In this document: positions 1-7,408 of the stretch, one piece after another | How the letters are laid out: every line of letters starts with the position of its first letter | Numbering within the stretch: the stretch's first letter is position 1 | Virus record (IMG/VR): IMGVR_UViG_3300037258_000283 | Span: 1-64,000 of that record | Length of the DNA: 64,000 nucleotides | From: a virus | Reading direction: 5' to 3' (one strand) | Notes under the pieces: model-generated | What the model was told of the DNA's origin: nothing | Databases searched by the model: none | Seen by the model: the letters and a program-made list of their open reading frames with translations, nothing else | Program-made: the position numbers and the translations under genes

Positions 1-57
1 GTCCGTGAGGAAGACCCTCCAGTCGATCACCCGCCCCCCTATGTGATCGTTGATCAT
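1..57 (-). CDS. Start of an unidentified gene, cut by the window edge
   Basis: An open frame starts at an ATG at 57 and runs leftward off the window for 19 codons (MINDHIGGRVIDWRVFLTD). An AGG-containing stretch lies just upstream. It matches the leftward direction of the next genes. Too little is visible to name it. Confidence 0.35.
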   Translation of the reverse strand, partial: MINDHIGGRVIDWRVFLTD

Positions 58-369
58 GCCTCTGACCTGCACGTTTCTTAATCCAGGAATGCCGGAATGA
101 ATTCATTAGCAATGCATGGATATGCATCGCCAAGATCGTTTATGCATGCATGGATATGCACCGTCCTTGATCCTTTATGCACGCACTAATCCGTCGGTCC
201 CACCGTGCATGTATTAGTGCTCCGGGGAATGCCGGGTAGCTACCGCTGACCGGTCGTGCTGAATGCCTGAATTCAAGCGTAATTCAGAAATAGTTTATGG
301 AAACTCATCCCGAAAATTATAGGCGTAACGCTCGTTTGCTTATCGGCACTCACATGCTGTCGATCATCG
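58..369. other. AT-richer, palindrome-rich intergenic block
   Basis: No gene is seen in these 312 bases, and they are clearly less GC-rich than the rest of the window. They hold a perfect 12-bp palindrome (AATGAATTCATT, 96-107), two TGCAT-N4-ATGCA dyads, an 8-bp inverted repeat GCACTAAT/ATTAGTGC (183-190 and 213-220), and a 7-bp inverted repeat CTGAATT/AATTCAG (267-273 and 281-287). GGAATGCCGG also occurs twice, near 84-95 and 225-236. Such density suggests a protein-binding region such as an operator, replication or partition site. The role is inferred only. Confidence 0.5.
112..179. repeat. Two 34-bp direct repeats with internal dyads
   Basis: Two tandem 34-base units each begin with ATGCATGGATATGCA and end with GATCNTTTATGC. 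The core TGCAT-GGAT-ATGCA is a dyad at 113-126 and 147-160, exactly 34 bp apart. A perfect TGCATGCA palindrome spans the junction. The spacing of about three helical turns would place two bound dimers on the same DNA face. Confidence 0.65.
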
Positions 370-666
370 TCACCATCGACGTGACGACACGACCGGAACA
401 GGCGCGGCACCTTTGCCCTTGCGACTGTTGCACCGCTTGTGTGCAGGTCGCAGGTTGGACAGGTCGTACGGATCACCGCCTGCGGACAGCGGCACGACGT
501 GGTCCACGGTGTAGGACATGGGTCCGTGATGGTGCAGCGAGAGGTCAATGTCCTTCGCGCATATCCAGCAGACAGCGGGCATGGTCGCCTTCACCGCTGC
601 CACGGTCTTGTCCCAGCGACCGCCACGCCGTCCGGCGTTGCGGGCCGACACCCCTCGCATGATCAT
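370..666 (-). CDS. HNH endonuclease
   Basis: A protein of about 98 residues with a classic HNH fold. A first CxxC pair (CWICAKD) is followed by VDHVVPLSAGGDP, then LSNLRPAHKRCNSRKGKG, giving the His-Asn-His catalytic set and a partial zinc site. Small HNH proteins like this commonly assist cos cleavage and packaging beside the terminase of HK97-type phages, and others act in mobility. Here it lies at the far end from the terminase, so a packaging role would need the genome to be circular or joined at these ends. The start is uncertain: GTG 669, ATG 666 and ATG 660 are all in frame. AGGAAG lies 5 bases before ATG 666, which is why it is preferred. Confidence 0.85.
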   Translation of the reverse strand: MIMRGVSARNAGRRGGRWDKTVAAVKATMPAVCWICAKDIDLSLHHHGPMSYTVDHVVPLSAGGDPYDLSNLRPAHKRCNSRKGKGAAPVPVVSSRRW

Positions 667-740
667 CACTACTTCCTGGTTCGTCCAGTGATGGACACGG
701 TCGAATGCTGGACGAACCAGGAACAGCGGTATGCCGACGG

Positions 741-1874
<1,134 letters not shown>

Positions 1875-1891
1875 TCAGAAACAGCGTCTGA

Positions 1892-2413
1892 TCACACCAG
1901 TCCGCGCCTGCCACGGTGGTTCCAGTCGTAGTACAGCGTCGCGATCCCGTCATCGAACGACGCGCCCTGAGCGATGACCCGGCGCGCCGGTTCGGTCAGG
2001 ACGGCGGGCAGGTCGCCGGGCTGCTTGGTCAGCAGCACCTCCAGTACTTCGGGCGGGCTGACCAGCCGCGTGCGGCTGTGACGCTGCGCCTCACCCGGAA
2101 CGGACGATGCTCCGATCTTGTGGAGTACGTACGCCCTGACGGCCGTCTCCGTCTCCACGAACAGCCTCAGTTCGATCCAGCGGCACGCGGAGCACCGCTC
2201 CCGGCGCGCGGGGTCGGCGTACGGCCGTCCGGGGTGGTTGCTGTTGTGGCCGGGGCGTCGCGACGTCGCGACACCGAGGAAGTAGCCCTCCACGTCGACC
2301 GCGCCGGAGGCGTCGTCCGGCAGCAGCCAGACTCCGTGTTCCCCGACGTCGTCCAGTCCGGGCAGTGCGGTCGTGCCGCCGGTGTCCACGGCTACGGCTC
2401 CGATGTTCGTCAT
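1892..2413 (-). CDS. Hypothetical protein
   Basis: 173 residues; no family recognised. A CSAC motif sits mid-protein next to WIELRLFVETE, and the C-terminus is ATLYYDWNHRGRRGLV. The ATG at 2413 is chosen because GGAGGAACGC precedes it; a longer frame to 2458 lacks such a site. It lies between the resolvase gene and the wall hydrolase gene, all leftward. Confidence 0.75.
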   Translation of the reverse strand: MTNIGAVAVDTGGTTALPGLDDVGEHGVWLLPDDASGAVDVEGYFLGVATSRRPGHNSNHPGRPYADPARRERCSACRWIELRLFVETETAVRAYVLHKIGASSVPGEAQRHSRTRLVSPPEVLEVLLTKQPGDLPAVLTEPARRVIAQGASFDDGIATLYYDWNHRGRRGLV

Positions 2414-2454
2414 GCGTTCCTCCGCTGATCCGGGGTCCGGGGATGTCCCGGAGC

Positions 2455-2479
2455 GCACGCCTACCCAGGATAGGCGTGC
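2455..2479 (-). terminator. 9-bp hairpin between two leftward genes
   Basis: GCACGCCTA (2455-2463) pairs perfectly with TAGGCGTGC (2471-2479) across a 7-base loop. It lies between the end of the RuvC-like gene and the next start. There is no U tract, so it may be a factor-assisted terminator or an mRNA processing structure. Confidence 0.5.
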
Positions 2480-2533
2480 GGGATGGGCACTCGTGCGTAT
2501 GAGCGCAGGTGGGAGCGATCTTTTACCGTGGTT

Positions 2534-3019
2534 TCACCCGGCGGACGGCCATTCGACCTTGTCCAGGTACGCGCGCTGTGCCTGCGGCACCGAGAACTCG
2601 GGTTCGCCGTAGTGGTCCAGCGCACACCAGCGCAGCCACGCGGCATCGGCCTGGTTGTCGTCCGTGAACTCGGTCCCGGACCGCTTGTACGCGGCCAGGA
2701 TCATGGCGGCCTTGTCCGCGTTCCCCCGGCCGGTGGCGTACGCCTTCAGCGTGGCCGGGCTGACGATCACGTACGGGATGCCCGCGTCCATCAGGGCCGT
2801 GCGCACGGCCCCGTGCACCATGGCGATGATCTGCCCGGTGTTTCCGAGGAACCGGCCCATGCCCTCGATCACCGCCAGGTCCGCCACCGGCAGCGCCGCA
2901 ACGATCTGCAGCAGCCGCCGGTCACCGTGCTTCGCGTTCGTCCTGATCGTGCAGGTGGTGCCGTCCGGCAGTGCGACACCGGTAGCGGTCAGAGACAGGT
3001 CAAGTCCAGCAATCTTCAT
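2534..3019 (-). CDS. RuvC-like Holliday junction resolvase
   Basis: 161 residues with the RNase H-like plan of RuvC. The first acidic residue is in KIAGLDLSLTATG, the second in LAVIEGMG, and the last pair is in the DDNQADAAWL region. It would cut branched DNA made during replication and recombination before packaging. It is encoded with the DNA polymerase and primase in the leftward replication arm. The ATG at 3019 follows a copy of the shared CAGGAACGAGGAACC sequence at 3025-3039, so the start is well supported. Confidence 0.88.
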   Translation of the reverse strand: MKIAGLDLSLTATGVALPDGTTCTIRTNAKHGDRRLLQIVAALPVADLAVIEGMGRFLGNTGQIIAMVHGAVRTALMDAGIPYVIVSPATLKAYATGRGNADKAAMILAAYKRSGTEFTDDNQADAAWLRWCALDHYGEPEFSVPQAQRAYLDKVEWPSAG

Positions 3020-3024
3020 GGTGC

Positions 3025-3039
3025 GGTTCCTCGTTCCTG
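3025..3039 (-). promoter_or_regulatory. Start-associated sequence (exact copy)
   Basis: CAGGAACGAGGAACC read leftward, just upstream of the RuvC-like start. The GAGGA core can act as ribosome binding site, but the match extends well beyond it. Confidence 0.75.
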
Positions 3040-3066
3040 GATCGTTTTCCGGGGCTGTTCAATCGA

Positions 3067-3303
3067 TCACGTGCTGTCGTACTCCGCGCAGAACCCGGCA
3101 TGGACGACGAAGCTGTTCTTCGCCTCCCACAGTGACCGCAGACCGGCCGTCAGCTCCATGCCGTCGGCCAGGTTGTCGATCATCAGCTGCGCCAGGTCGT
3201 GGCACGGCCTGCTGACCTCCCGCAGATGCTCTGGCAGGTGCTCGTAGGCGAACATCGGCTCGAAGTGCCGCGTCTCGGGATGGCGGTCCGGTGCGATGAT
3301 CAC
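3067..3303 (-). CDS. Hypothetical protein
   Basis: 78 residues, not recognised. It starts with GTG at 3303 in a GTGA overlap with the upstream gene, so the two are translationally coupled. The sequence is His- and Glu-rich (PETRHFEPMFAYEHLPEHLREV). It belongs to a run of four tightly packed leftward genes ending before the resolvase. Confidence 0.7.
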   Translation of the reverse strand: MIIAPDRHPETRHFEPMFAYEHLPEHLREVSRPCHDLAQLMIDNLADGMELTAGLRSLWEAKNSFVVHAGFCAEYDST

Positions 3304-3479
3304 AACGCCTCGATCCCGCGCTTCGCCTGCACCACGCGGTACCAGCGCCGCCGGTCGTGGACGATGTCCGCGATGTCCTCGCCGAAGTGCTCAAGGATCT
3401 GAGCGGCCGGGAACGGGTGCCGGCGCGCCACGTCCCGCGACTTCGCGCGCCGGGTGCGCCGGTCGGGTCGGTACTGCAT
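3300..3479 (-). CDS. Small basic hypothetical protein
   Basis: 59 residues, strongly basic N-terminus (MQYRPDRRTRRAKSRDVARR) and IADIVHDRRRWYRVVQAKRG near the end. Charge suggests nucleic-acid contact but no family is recognised. It starts at 3479 in an ATGA overlap with the gene upstream. Confidence 0.68.
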   Translation of the reverse strand: MQYRPDRRTRRAKSRDVARRHPFPAAQILEHFGEDIADIVHDRRRWYRVVQAKRGIEAL

Positions 3480-3715
3480 CACGGCCTCCAGGTCCACAGA
3501 CGGCCGTAGGGAGCGCCGGACAGGTCGTACACCGAGCTGGCGAACGTGGCCGACGGGCACCACAGCGGCGGGTTCGAGCTGTCGCTGAGCACCCGGAGAT
3601 TGACTGTGGTCTCCGACCATGCGCGCGTGACGATCGCCGGTGCCAGCACGGACCCGTTGTTCAGCGCCGGGTCCACCGAGCACAGCACGATGTCGCCGAC
3701 CTTGACCGTGTCCAT
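3479..3715 (-). CDS. Hypothetical protein
   Basis: 78 residues beginning MDTVKVGDIVLCSVDP. It reads like a small beta-barrel (GDIVLC, NGSVLAPAIVTRAWSETTVNLRVL, PPLWCPSATF). Such short barrels are common in phage and may bind ligands or partners. It is coupled by ATGA to the papain-like gene upstream, so the two are likely made together. Confidence 0.7.
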   Translation of the reverse strand: MDTVKVGDIVLCSVDPALNNGSVLAPAIVTRAWSETTVNLRVLSDSSNPPLWCPSATFASSVYDLSGAPYGRLWTWRP

Positions 3716-4641
3716 CAGCTCAGACCGCCCGCCGTGGCCGCAGCCTTGATTTCGTTGTAGAACGTCTGAGCGTCGATCACGCCCGGCACCGGCACCGGCG
3801 GCACGGGCACCGGTGTGGGCGTGGGCGGTGCCGGCACGGCCGCGTACACCGGTACGGTGACGTCGCCCTGCTGCGCACTGGCCAGCAGCCACGTCATGTC
3901 GGCCACGGCCATGTAGCCGACCCCGTTGACGCCGAACCCGGTCGTGCCCCAGCTGTTCGGGATCGTGTACAGGCCGGTGCCGGTGTCGAATCCGTCCACC
4001 TCCAGTTCGTGACCGCCCGCGACGCCGGACGACTGGTCCACGACGATCAGACCGTTCGCGTCTGTCGTGAACATGCTGTTCAGCCACTCGATCCCGATGG
4101 CGACCGGGCCGGCCATCAGCGCGGAGTTGAGCGCGTCCATGGAGAACGCGTGCGTGTAGCCGGTGACCAGGCCCAGCGCCTGGAGCGCCTTGAACACCGA
4201 CGGTCCGTCGCTGCCGGTGTCGGTCGGCGGGTACTGGCCCGGGTACGGGTCGATGTCCGTGGCCAGCTCGTAGAGGCTGACCGCGAACGCCTCGTTCAGG
4301 GTGTAGGTCTTCGCGGTGAAGTGGCCGTGGCTGGCCGCCGCGCCCGCCGCGCTGATCGTCACGGTGCCGGTCGCGGTACGTCCGGCGGAGTCAGTGCCGA
4401 GCACACCGGTGGCCGCGTTGCCGGTGCAGCTGCCCAGCTGGCCCTGGTCCAGGATCGGGATGCGGCGGGTCCACTGCACGGTGGTGATGGCCGATTTCGG
4501 CAGCACCGGGTGCGCGTAGTTCAGGTTGCGCGGGTCGTGGTTGACGTGGCGACCGAGACGGCTGTCCGTCACTTCGTACTGATGGATCAGGTACTCGGCT
4601 TCGGCCACCACGTCGTGGTACAGCTCACGGAAGAGATTCAT
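3715..4641 (-). CDS. Papain-like (C1-type) cysteine protease
   Basis: 308 residues with the ordered active site of C1 peptidases. Gln and Cys are in ILDQGQLGSCTGNA, His is in GVAGGHELEVDGFD, and Asn in the IPNSWGTTGFG segment is followed by GVGYMAV. A proline-rich linker (PAPPTPTPVPVPP) leads to a short C-terminal helix, IDAQTFYNEIKAAATAGG. No export signal is seen, so it may act inside the host or on phage proteins. No ribosome site precedes ATG 4641. Instead a -10-like TATCCT lies 6 bases upstream, suggesting a leaderless mRNA. Family assignment is strong; the substrate is unknown. Confidence 0.82.
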   Translation of the reverse strand: MNLFRELYHDVVAEAEYLIHQYEVTDSRLGRHVNHDPRNLNYAHPVLPKSAITTVQWTRRIPILDQGQLGSCTGNAATGVLGTDSAGRTATGTVTISAAGAAASHGHFTAKTYTLNEAFAVSLYELATDIDPYPGQYPPTDTGSDGPSVFKALQALGLVTGYTHAFSMDALNSALMAGPVAIGIEWLNSMFTTDANGLIVVDQSSGVAGGHELEVDGFDTGTGLYTIPNSWGTTGFGVNGVGYMAVADMTWLLASAQQGDVTVPVYAAVPAPPTPTPVPVPPVPVPGVIDAQTFYNEIKAAATAGGLS

Positions 4642-4647
4642 GAGCGC

Positions 4648-4653
4648 AGGATA
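4648..4653 (-). promoter_or_regulatory. -10-like box of a possible leaderless promoter
   Basis: TATCCT read leftward lies exactly 6 bases before ATG 4641 with no ribosome site between. The same arrangement occurs at 9,925-9,930. No good -35 is seen. Confidence 0.4.
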
Positions 4654-4681
4654 CCCGCCTGCGCTGAACTGGTCCTGAACA

Positions 4682-4804
4682 TCATCCGATCGTCCAGTCC
4701 GCGCACTTGCCGTAGAAGATCCGCATTACGATATGCGGCAATCCGAACCTGGTCCGCAGGCAGTACGGGCACACCAGCAGGTTCAGGAACAGGTTCACAG
4801 CCAC
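4682..4804 (-). CDS. Small hydrophobic zinc-ribbon-like protein
   Basis: About 40 residues from GTG 4804 (VAVNLFLNLLVCPYCLRTRF then LPHIVMRIFYGKCADWTIG). A hydrophobic N-terminus is followed by CPYC and a later Cys. The start overlaps the end of the upstream gene, as elsewhere in this operon. GTG 4798 is an alternative start. It is a prediction from frame, coupling and the CxxC motif only. Confidence 0.5.
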   Translation of the reverse strand: MAVNLFLNLLVCPYCLRTRFGLPHIVMRIFYGKCADWTIG

Positions 4805-4983
4805 GCGCCACGGCGGCCACGGTCCACGGCCCGGCGCGCCCTGCGCAGGGCGACGCGCAGCCTCCAGCGCTCGTACGCGGCCGTCATGCCGACGGCGTCC
4901 TCCCGCTGCCTCAGCAGCTCTTCCATGTGGTCGGCGTAGCTGCGGAGGTACGTCCGGTGAAACGCCTGCTGTTCAAGGTCCAT
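4795..4983 (-). CDS. Small coiled hypothetical protein
   Basis: 62 residues, rich in Arg and Glu and mostly helical (DLEQQAFHRTYLRSYADHME, LLRQREDAVGM). The ATG at 4983 is preceded by GGAAGAGGATCAGGTA, which resembles the shared start-associated sequence. An alternative GTG at 5058 overlaps the upstream stop and would add 25 residues. No function recognised. Confidence 0.65.
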   Translation of the reverse strand: MDLEQQAFHRTYLRSYADHMEELLRQREDAVGMTAAYERWRLRVALRRARRAVDRGRRGAWL

Positions 4984-5054
4984 TACCTGATCCTCTTCCG
5001 TTGTCCGGGGTTCCAGCCGGCAGTCCACGGTCCACGGCCCGGTGCATCGATTGA

Positions 5055-5234
5055 TCACCGCGACCTACCCTCGATCATCTTCCGGGCAATAACGGTGACC
5101 TCTTCCGCGATCTCGTGCACCGTGTCCTGACCCAGTCTCTCGATCAGGTCGTCCGGTTCCCATCCGTTCAGCTCACCCATGAGGAGTAGTCCGGCCTGGT
5201 ACCGGGCCTCACGTTTGATCTCCTGCCGGTTCAC
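5055..5234 (-). CDS. Small hypothetical protein
   Basis: 59 residues from GTG 5234 (VNRQEIKREARYQAGLLLMG, then a run containing WEPDDLIERLGQDTVHEIAE and ending RKMIEGRSR). It is predicted helical and acidic to basic. The GTGA overlap with the gene upstream and the coding-like composition support it. Not recognised. Confidence 0.65.
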   Translation of the reverse strand: MNRQEIKREARYQAGLLLMGELNGWEPDDLIERLGQDTVHEIAEEVTVIARKMIEGRSR

Positions 5235-5608
5235 CGCTTCGCCTCCGGCGCCATGCCCAGCGCGGTCCAGCCGACTCGGACCAGGCGGTCCAGCTCCGCC
5301 TTCGCCGCGCCGTCGGCCTTCGCGCGACGGTACACGGCCCGCGCGCCGTCGTGCGTAGTGACGGACCGCATGGCCTGGACGACGGGACCGGCGTCCTGTG
5401 CCAGCCCGGTGAGCGGCTTCACGGGTCCGGCGTAGCCGTCGCGCCCGAAACCCTCCACGCGGCCGTCTGCGGGCCGTCGGCCGGGAGCGGCGGCCGGCAG
5501 CTCCACCCAGTCCCCGACCGCCACGGACAGGCCGTCAGGCACCGCGTAGGCGTACGTGCGCGGCGAGCCGGTGATGCGGACCTGGACGACTGTTTCTTCA
5601 CTGCTCAT
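5231..5608 (-). CDS. Hypothetical protein, PriA N-terminal-like
   Basis: 125 residues. The first half (TYAYAVPDGLSVAVGDWVEL followed by a basic loop and GRVEGFG) resembles the short beta-barrel 3-prime DNA end-binding domain at the start of PriA helicases. No helicase motifs follow. The second half is helical (AVYRRAKADGAAKAELDRLV). Lying next to DNA polymerase, a replication-restart or primer-end role is possible. The resemblance is weak evidence. Confidence 0.65.
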   Translation of the reverse strand: MSSEETVVQVRITGSPRTYAYAVPDGLSVAVGDWVELPAAAPGRRPADGRVEGFGRDGYAGPVKPLTGLAQDAGPVVQAMRSVTTHDGARAVYRRAKADGAAKAELDRLVRVGWTALGMAPEAKR

Positions 5609-5641
5609 TGTCCTGGTTCCTCCGTCTTTGTCGTTGATCGG

Positions 5642-7387
5642 TTACTTGGCTGAGATCTCGCCCCAGGTAGCGCCCGGCTTCGAGACGTCGCACAGGATCG
5701 GCACCCCGCGCCATTCGGTGGTGAACGCCTCCTTCAGCATGGCGCGCACGTCCTCCGCGTCGCCCTGCGGCACCGACATGATCACTTCGTCGTGCACCTG
5801 CGCGCGGAGCGAGGACCAGAGTTCCTGCGGGATGCGCAGCAGCGCATCGCACATCAGGTCCCGCGCCGTGCCCTGGCCCATCAGCGCCGGTGCCTGGGTG
5901 TAGGCGCGCTCCGGCTCGCACCGCATCTTGCGGCCGAACCCGTTGTCCAGCAGTTCGCCGCGCTCCCCGGTGTCGCGGACTTCCTGGGTCCACGCCGTCT
6001 TGCGCGGGAACATCCGCGCCATGCCGTCGAAGAACGCGTTCACCAGGGCCGGCTCATGCCCGTCAGCGATCATCCGCTTGCGGCCCATGCCGTAGTTGGC
6101 CCCGTGACCGAGCGGCTTGGCGCGCTCCCGGTAACTGGCATCGCCGAAGATCTGCACGGCCAGCTCCGTGTGGACGTCGCGGCCGGGTTCGAACATGGCC
6201 ATGTACGCCGGGTCCTGGCAGTGCGCCGCCACGCCGCGCATGTCCACCTGGGACAGGTCGCAGGACAGCAGCACGTGACCGGGCTCCGGGAGGAAGATCT
6301 CACGTTCCCGGTGCCGGCCGCCGCGCTTGCCGAACACGGTCAGGCCGGGGGCGGTCACCGACCAGCGGCCGGACGCCTGCCGCATGCTGATCTTCGCGTG
6401 CACCCGGTCGCCGGCCAGGTGGTTGGAGGCGGTCTGGTACACGGTCCGCGTCGTGGTGACGACCGCCAGCAGGTCCAGCAGCTCCCGCAGCTCCGCCGGG
6501 CAGCGCGGATGGCCGCTGATCACCTTGAGCGCTTCGGCCGCCGTGGACAGCTGCCTGACGCCCGACTTGCCGCCGTCCGTCAGCGGCGGCCGTCTCACGC
6601 CGTACCGCTCCCAGACGTCCGCCAGCCACGCCGCGCCCTCCTTCGTCGCCTGCGGACTGCTGAAGGGCTCCCAGACCGGTGCCTTGGCCGCGCCCCGGCC
6701 GCGCACCACGGAGCGCCCCAGCGGCAGCCCGAAGCGCGTGCTGAGCGCTTCCAGCGCCGCCGCCTTGCGCGCTTCACCCTCCGCGATCCGCACGGCCAGC
6801 AGCTCCTGGTCCACCCGGAAGCCGTTCAGCGTCATCTGACCGGCGAGCATCGCCAGCCGGTGCTCCCGCGCGCCGTACTCGGTCATCGGGTAGTGCGCGG
6901 CCACGGCCCGGGTCGCCCGGACGTCCGCCCTCAGGTACGCGACGTACCGGGCGTCATCGGTGGGGATCATGTCGTACCCGCCGAACTCGTTCTTGAGCGC
7001 CCGCAGGCCGCCTTCGCCGGTGATCTTCCCGGTCACCCCCAGCTGCTGAGCGATCTCATCCAGCCCGTACCGGTCGATGCTGCCGCCGGTGTCCCGCGCC
7101 CGGGGCGGGTTGGCCAGCCGCGCCAGGATCTCCGTGTCCCGTGCCCTGCCGGCGAGAGCGGTCCAGTCCGCGCCGTGGTGGTAGGCCAGGGCCAGCAGGT
7201 CGAAACCCATGATGTTGTGGCCCACGATCTCATCCGCCCGGCCCAGGTAGCCGATCAGCTGGCCGGGGTCGGTGGTGACGCCCACCTCCCCGTCGGCCGC
7301 CGCGCCGCACAGCCGCACGAAGTCGGACCGGTGGAACAGGTCGTCACCGCTGGCCGTCTCGATATCGAAGTACCGCGTCCCGCTCAT
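5642..7387 (-). CDS. Family A DNA polymerase with 3-5 exonuclease
   Basis: 581 residues. The proofreading domain shows exo I FDIETAS (D8, E10), exo II HNIMGFD and exo III YLRADVRAT. The polymerase part shows motif A LLSCDLSQVDMRGVAAH, a divergent motif B region AKPLGHGANYGMGRK, and motif C QVHDEVIM. No 5-3 exonuclease domain is present, as is usual in phage enzymes. It should copy the phage genome together with the primase-helicase encoded just upstream; only 21 bases separate the two genes. A variant of the start-associated sequence (7392-7406) precedes ATG 7387. Confidence 0.95.
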   Translation of the reverse strand: MSGTRYFDIETASGDDLFHRSDFVRLCGAAADGEVGVTTDPGQLIGYLGRADEIVGHNIMGFDLLALAYHHGADWTALAGRARDTEILARLANPPRARDTGGSIDRYGLDEIAQQLGVTGKITGEGGLRALKNEFGGYDMIPTDDARYVAYLRADVRATRAVAAHYPMTEYGAREHRLAMLAGQMTLNGFRVDQELLAVRIAEGEARKAAALEALSTRFGLPLGRSVVRGRGAAKAPVWEPFSSPQATKEGAAWLADVWERYGVRRPPLTDGGKSGVRQLSTAAEALKVISGHPRCPAELRELLDLLAVVTTTRTVYQTASNHLAGDRVHAKISMRQASGRWSVTAPGLTVFGKRGGRHREREIFLPEPGHVLLSCDLSQVDMRGVAAHCQDPAYMAMFEPGRDVHTELAVQIFGDASYRERAKPLGHGANYGMGRKRMIADGHEPALVNAFFDGMARMFPRKTAWTQEVRDTGERGELLDNGFGRKMRCEPERAYTQAPALMGQGTARDLMCDALLRIPQELWSSLRAQVHDEVIMSVPQGDAEDVRAMLKEAFTTEWRGVPILCDVSKPGATWGEISAK

Positions 7388-7408
7388 GATCGGTTCCTCA
7401 TTCCGGGG

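Noticed and set aside
4638-4820. 61-codon leftward frame next to the papain-like gene
   Set aside because: A different frame here (4682-4804) has coupling to the upstream gene and a CPYC motif, so that one was chosen.
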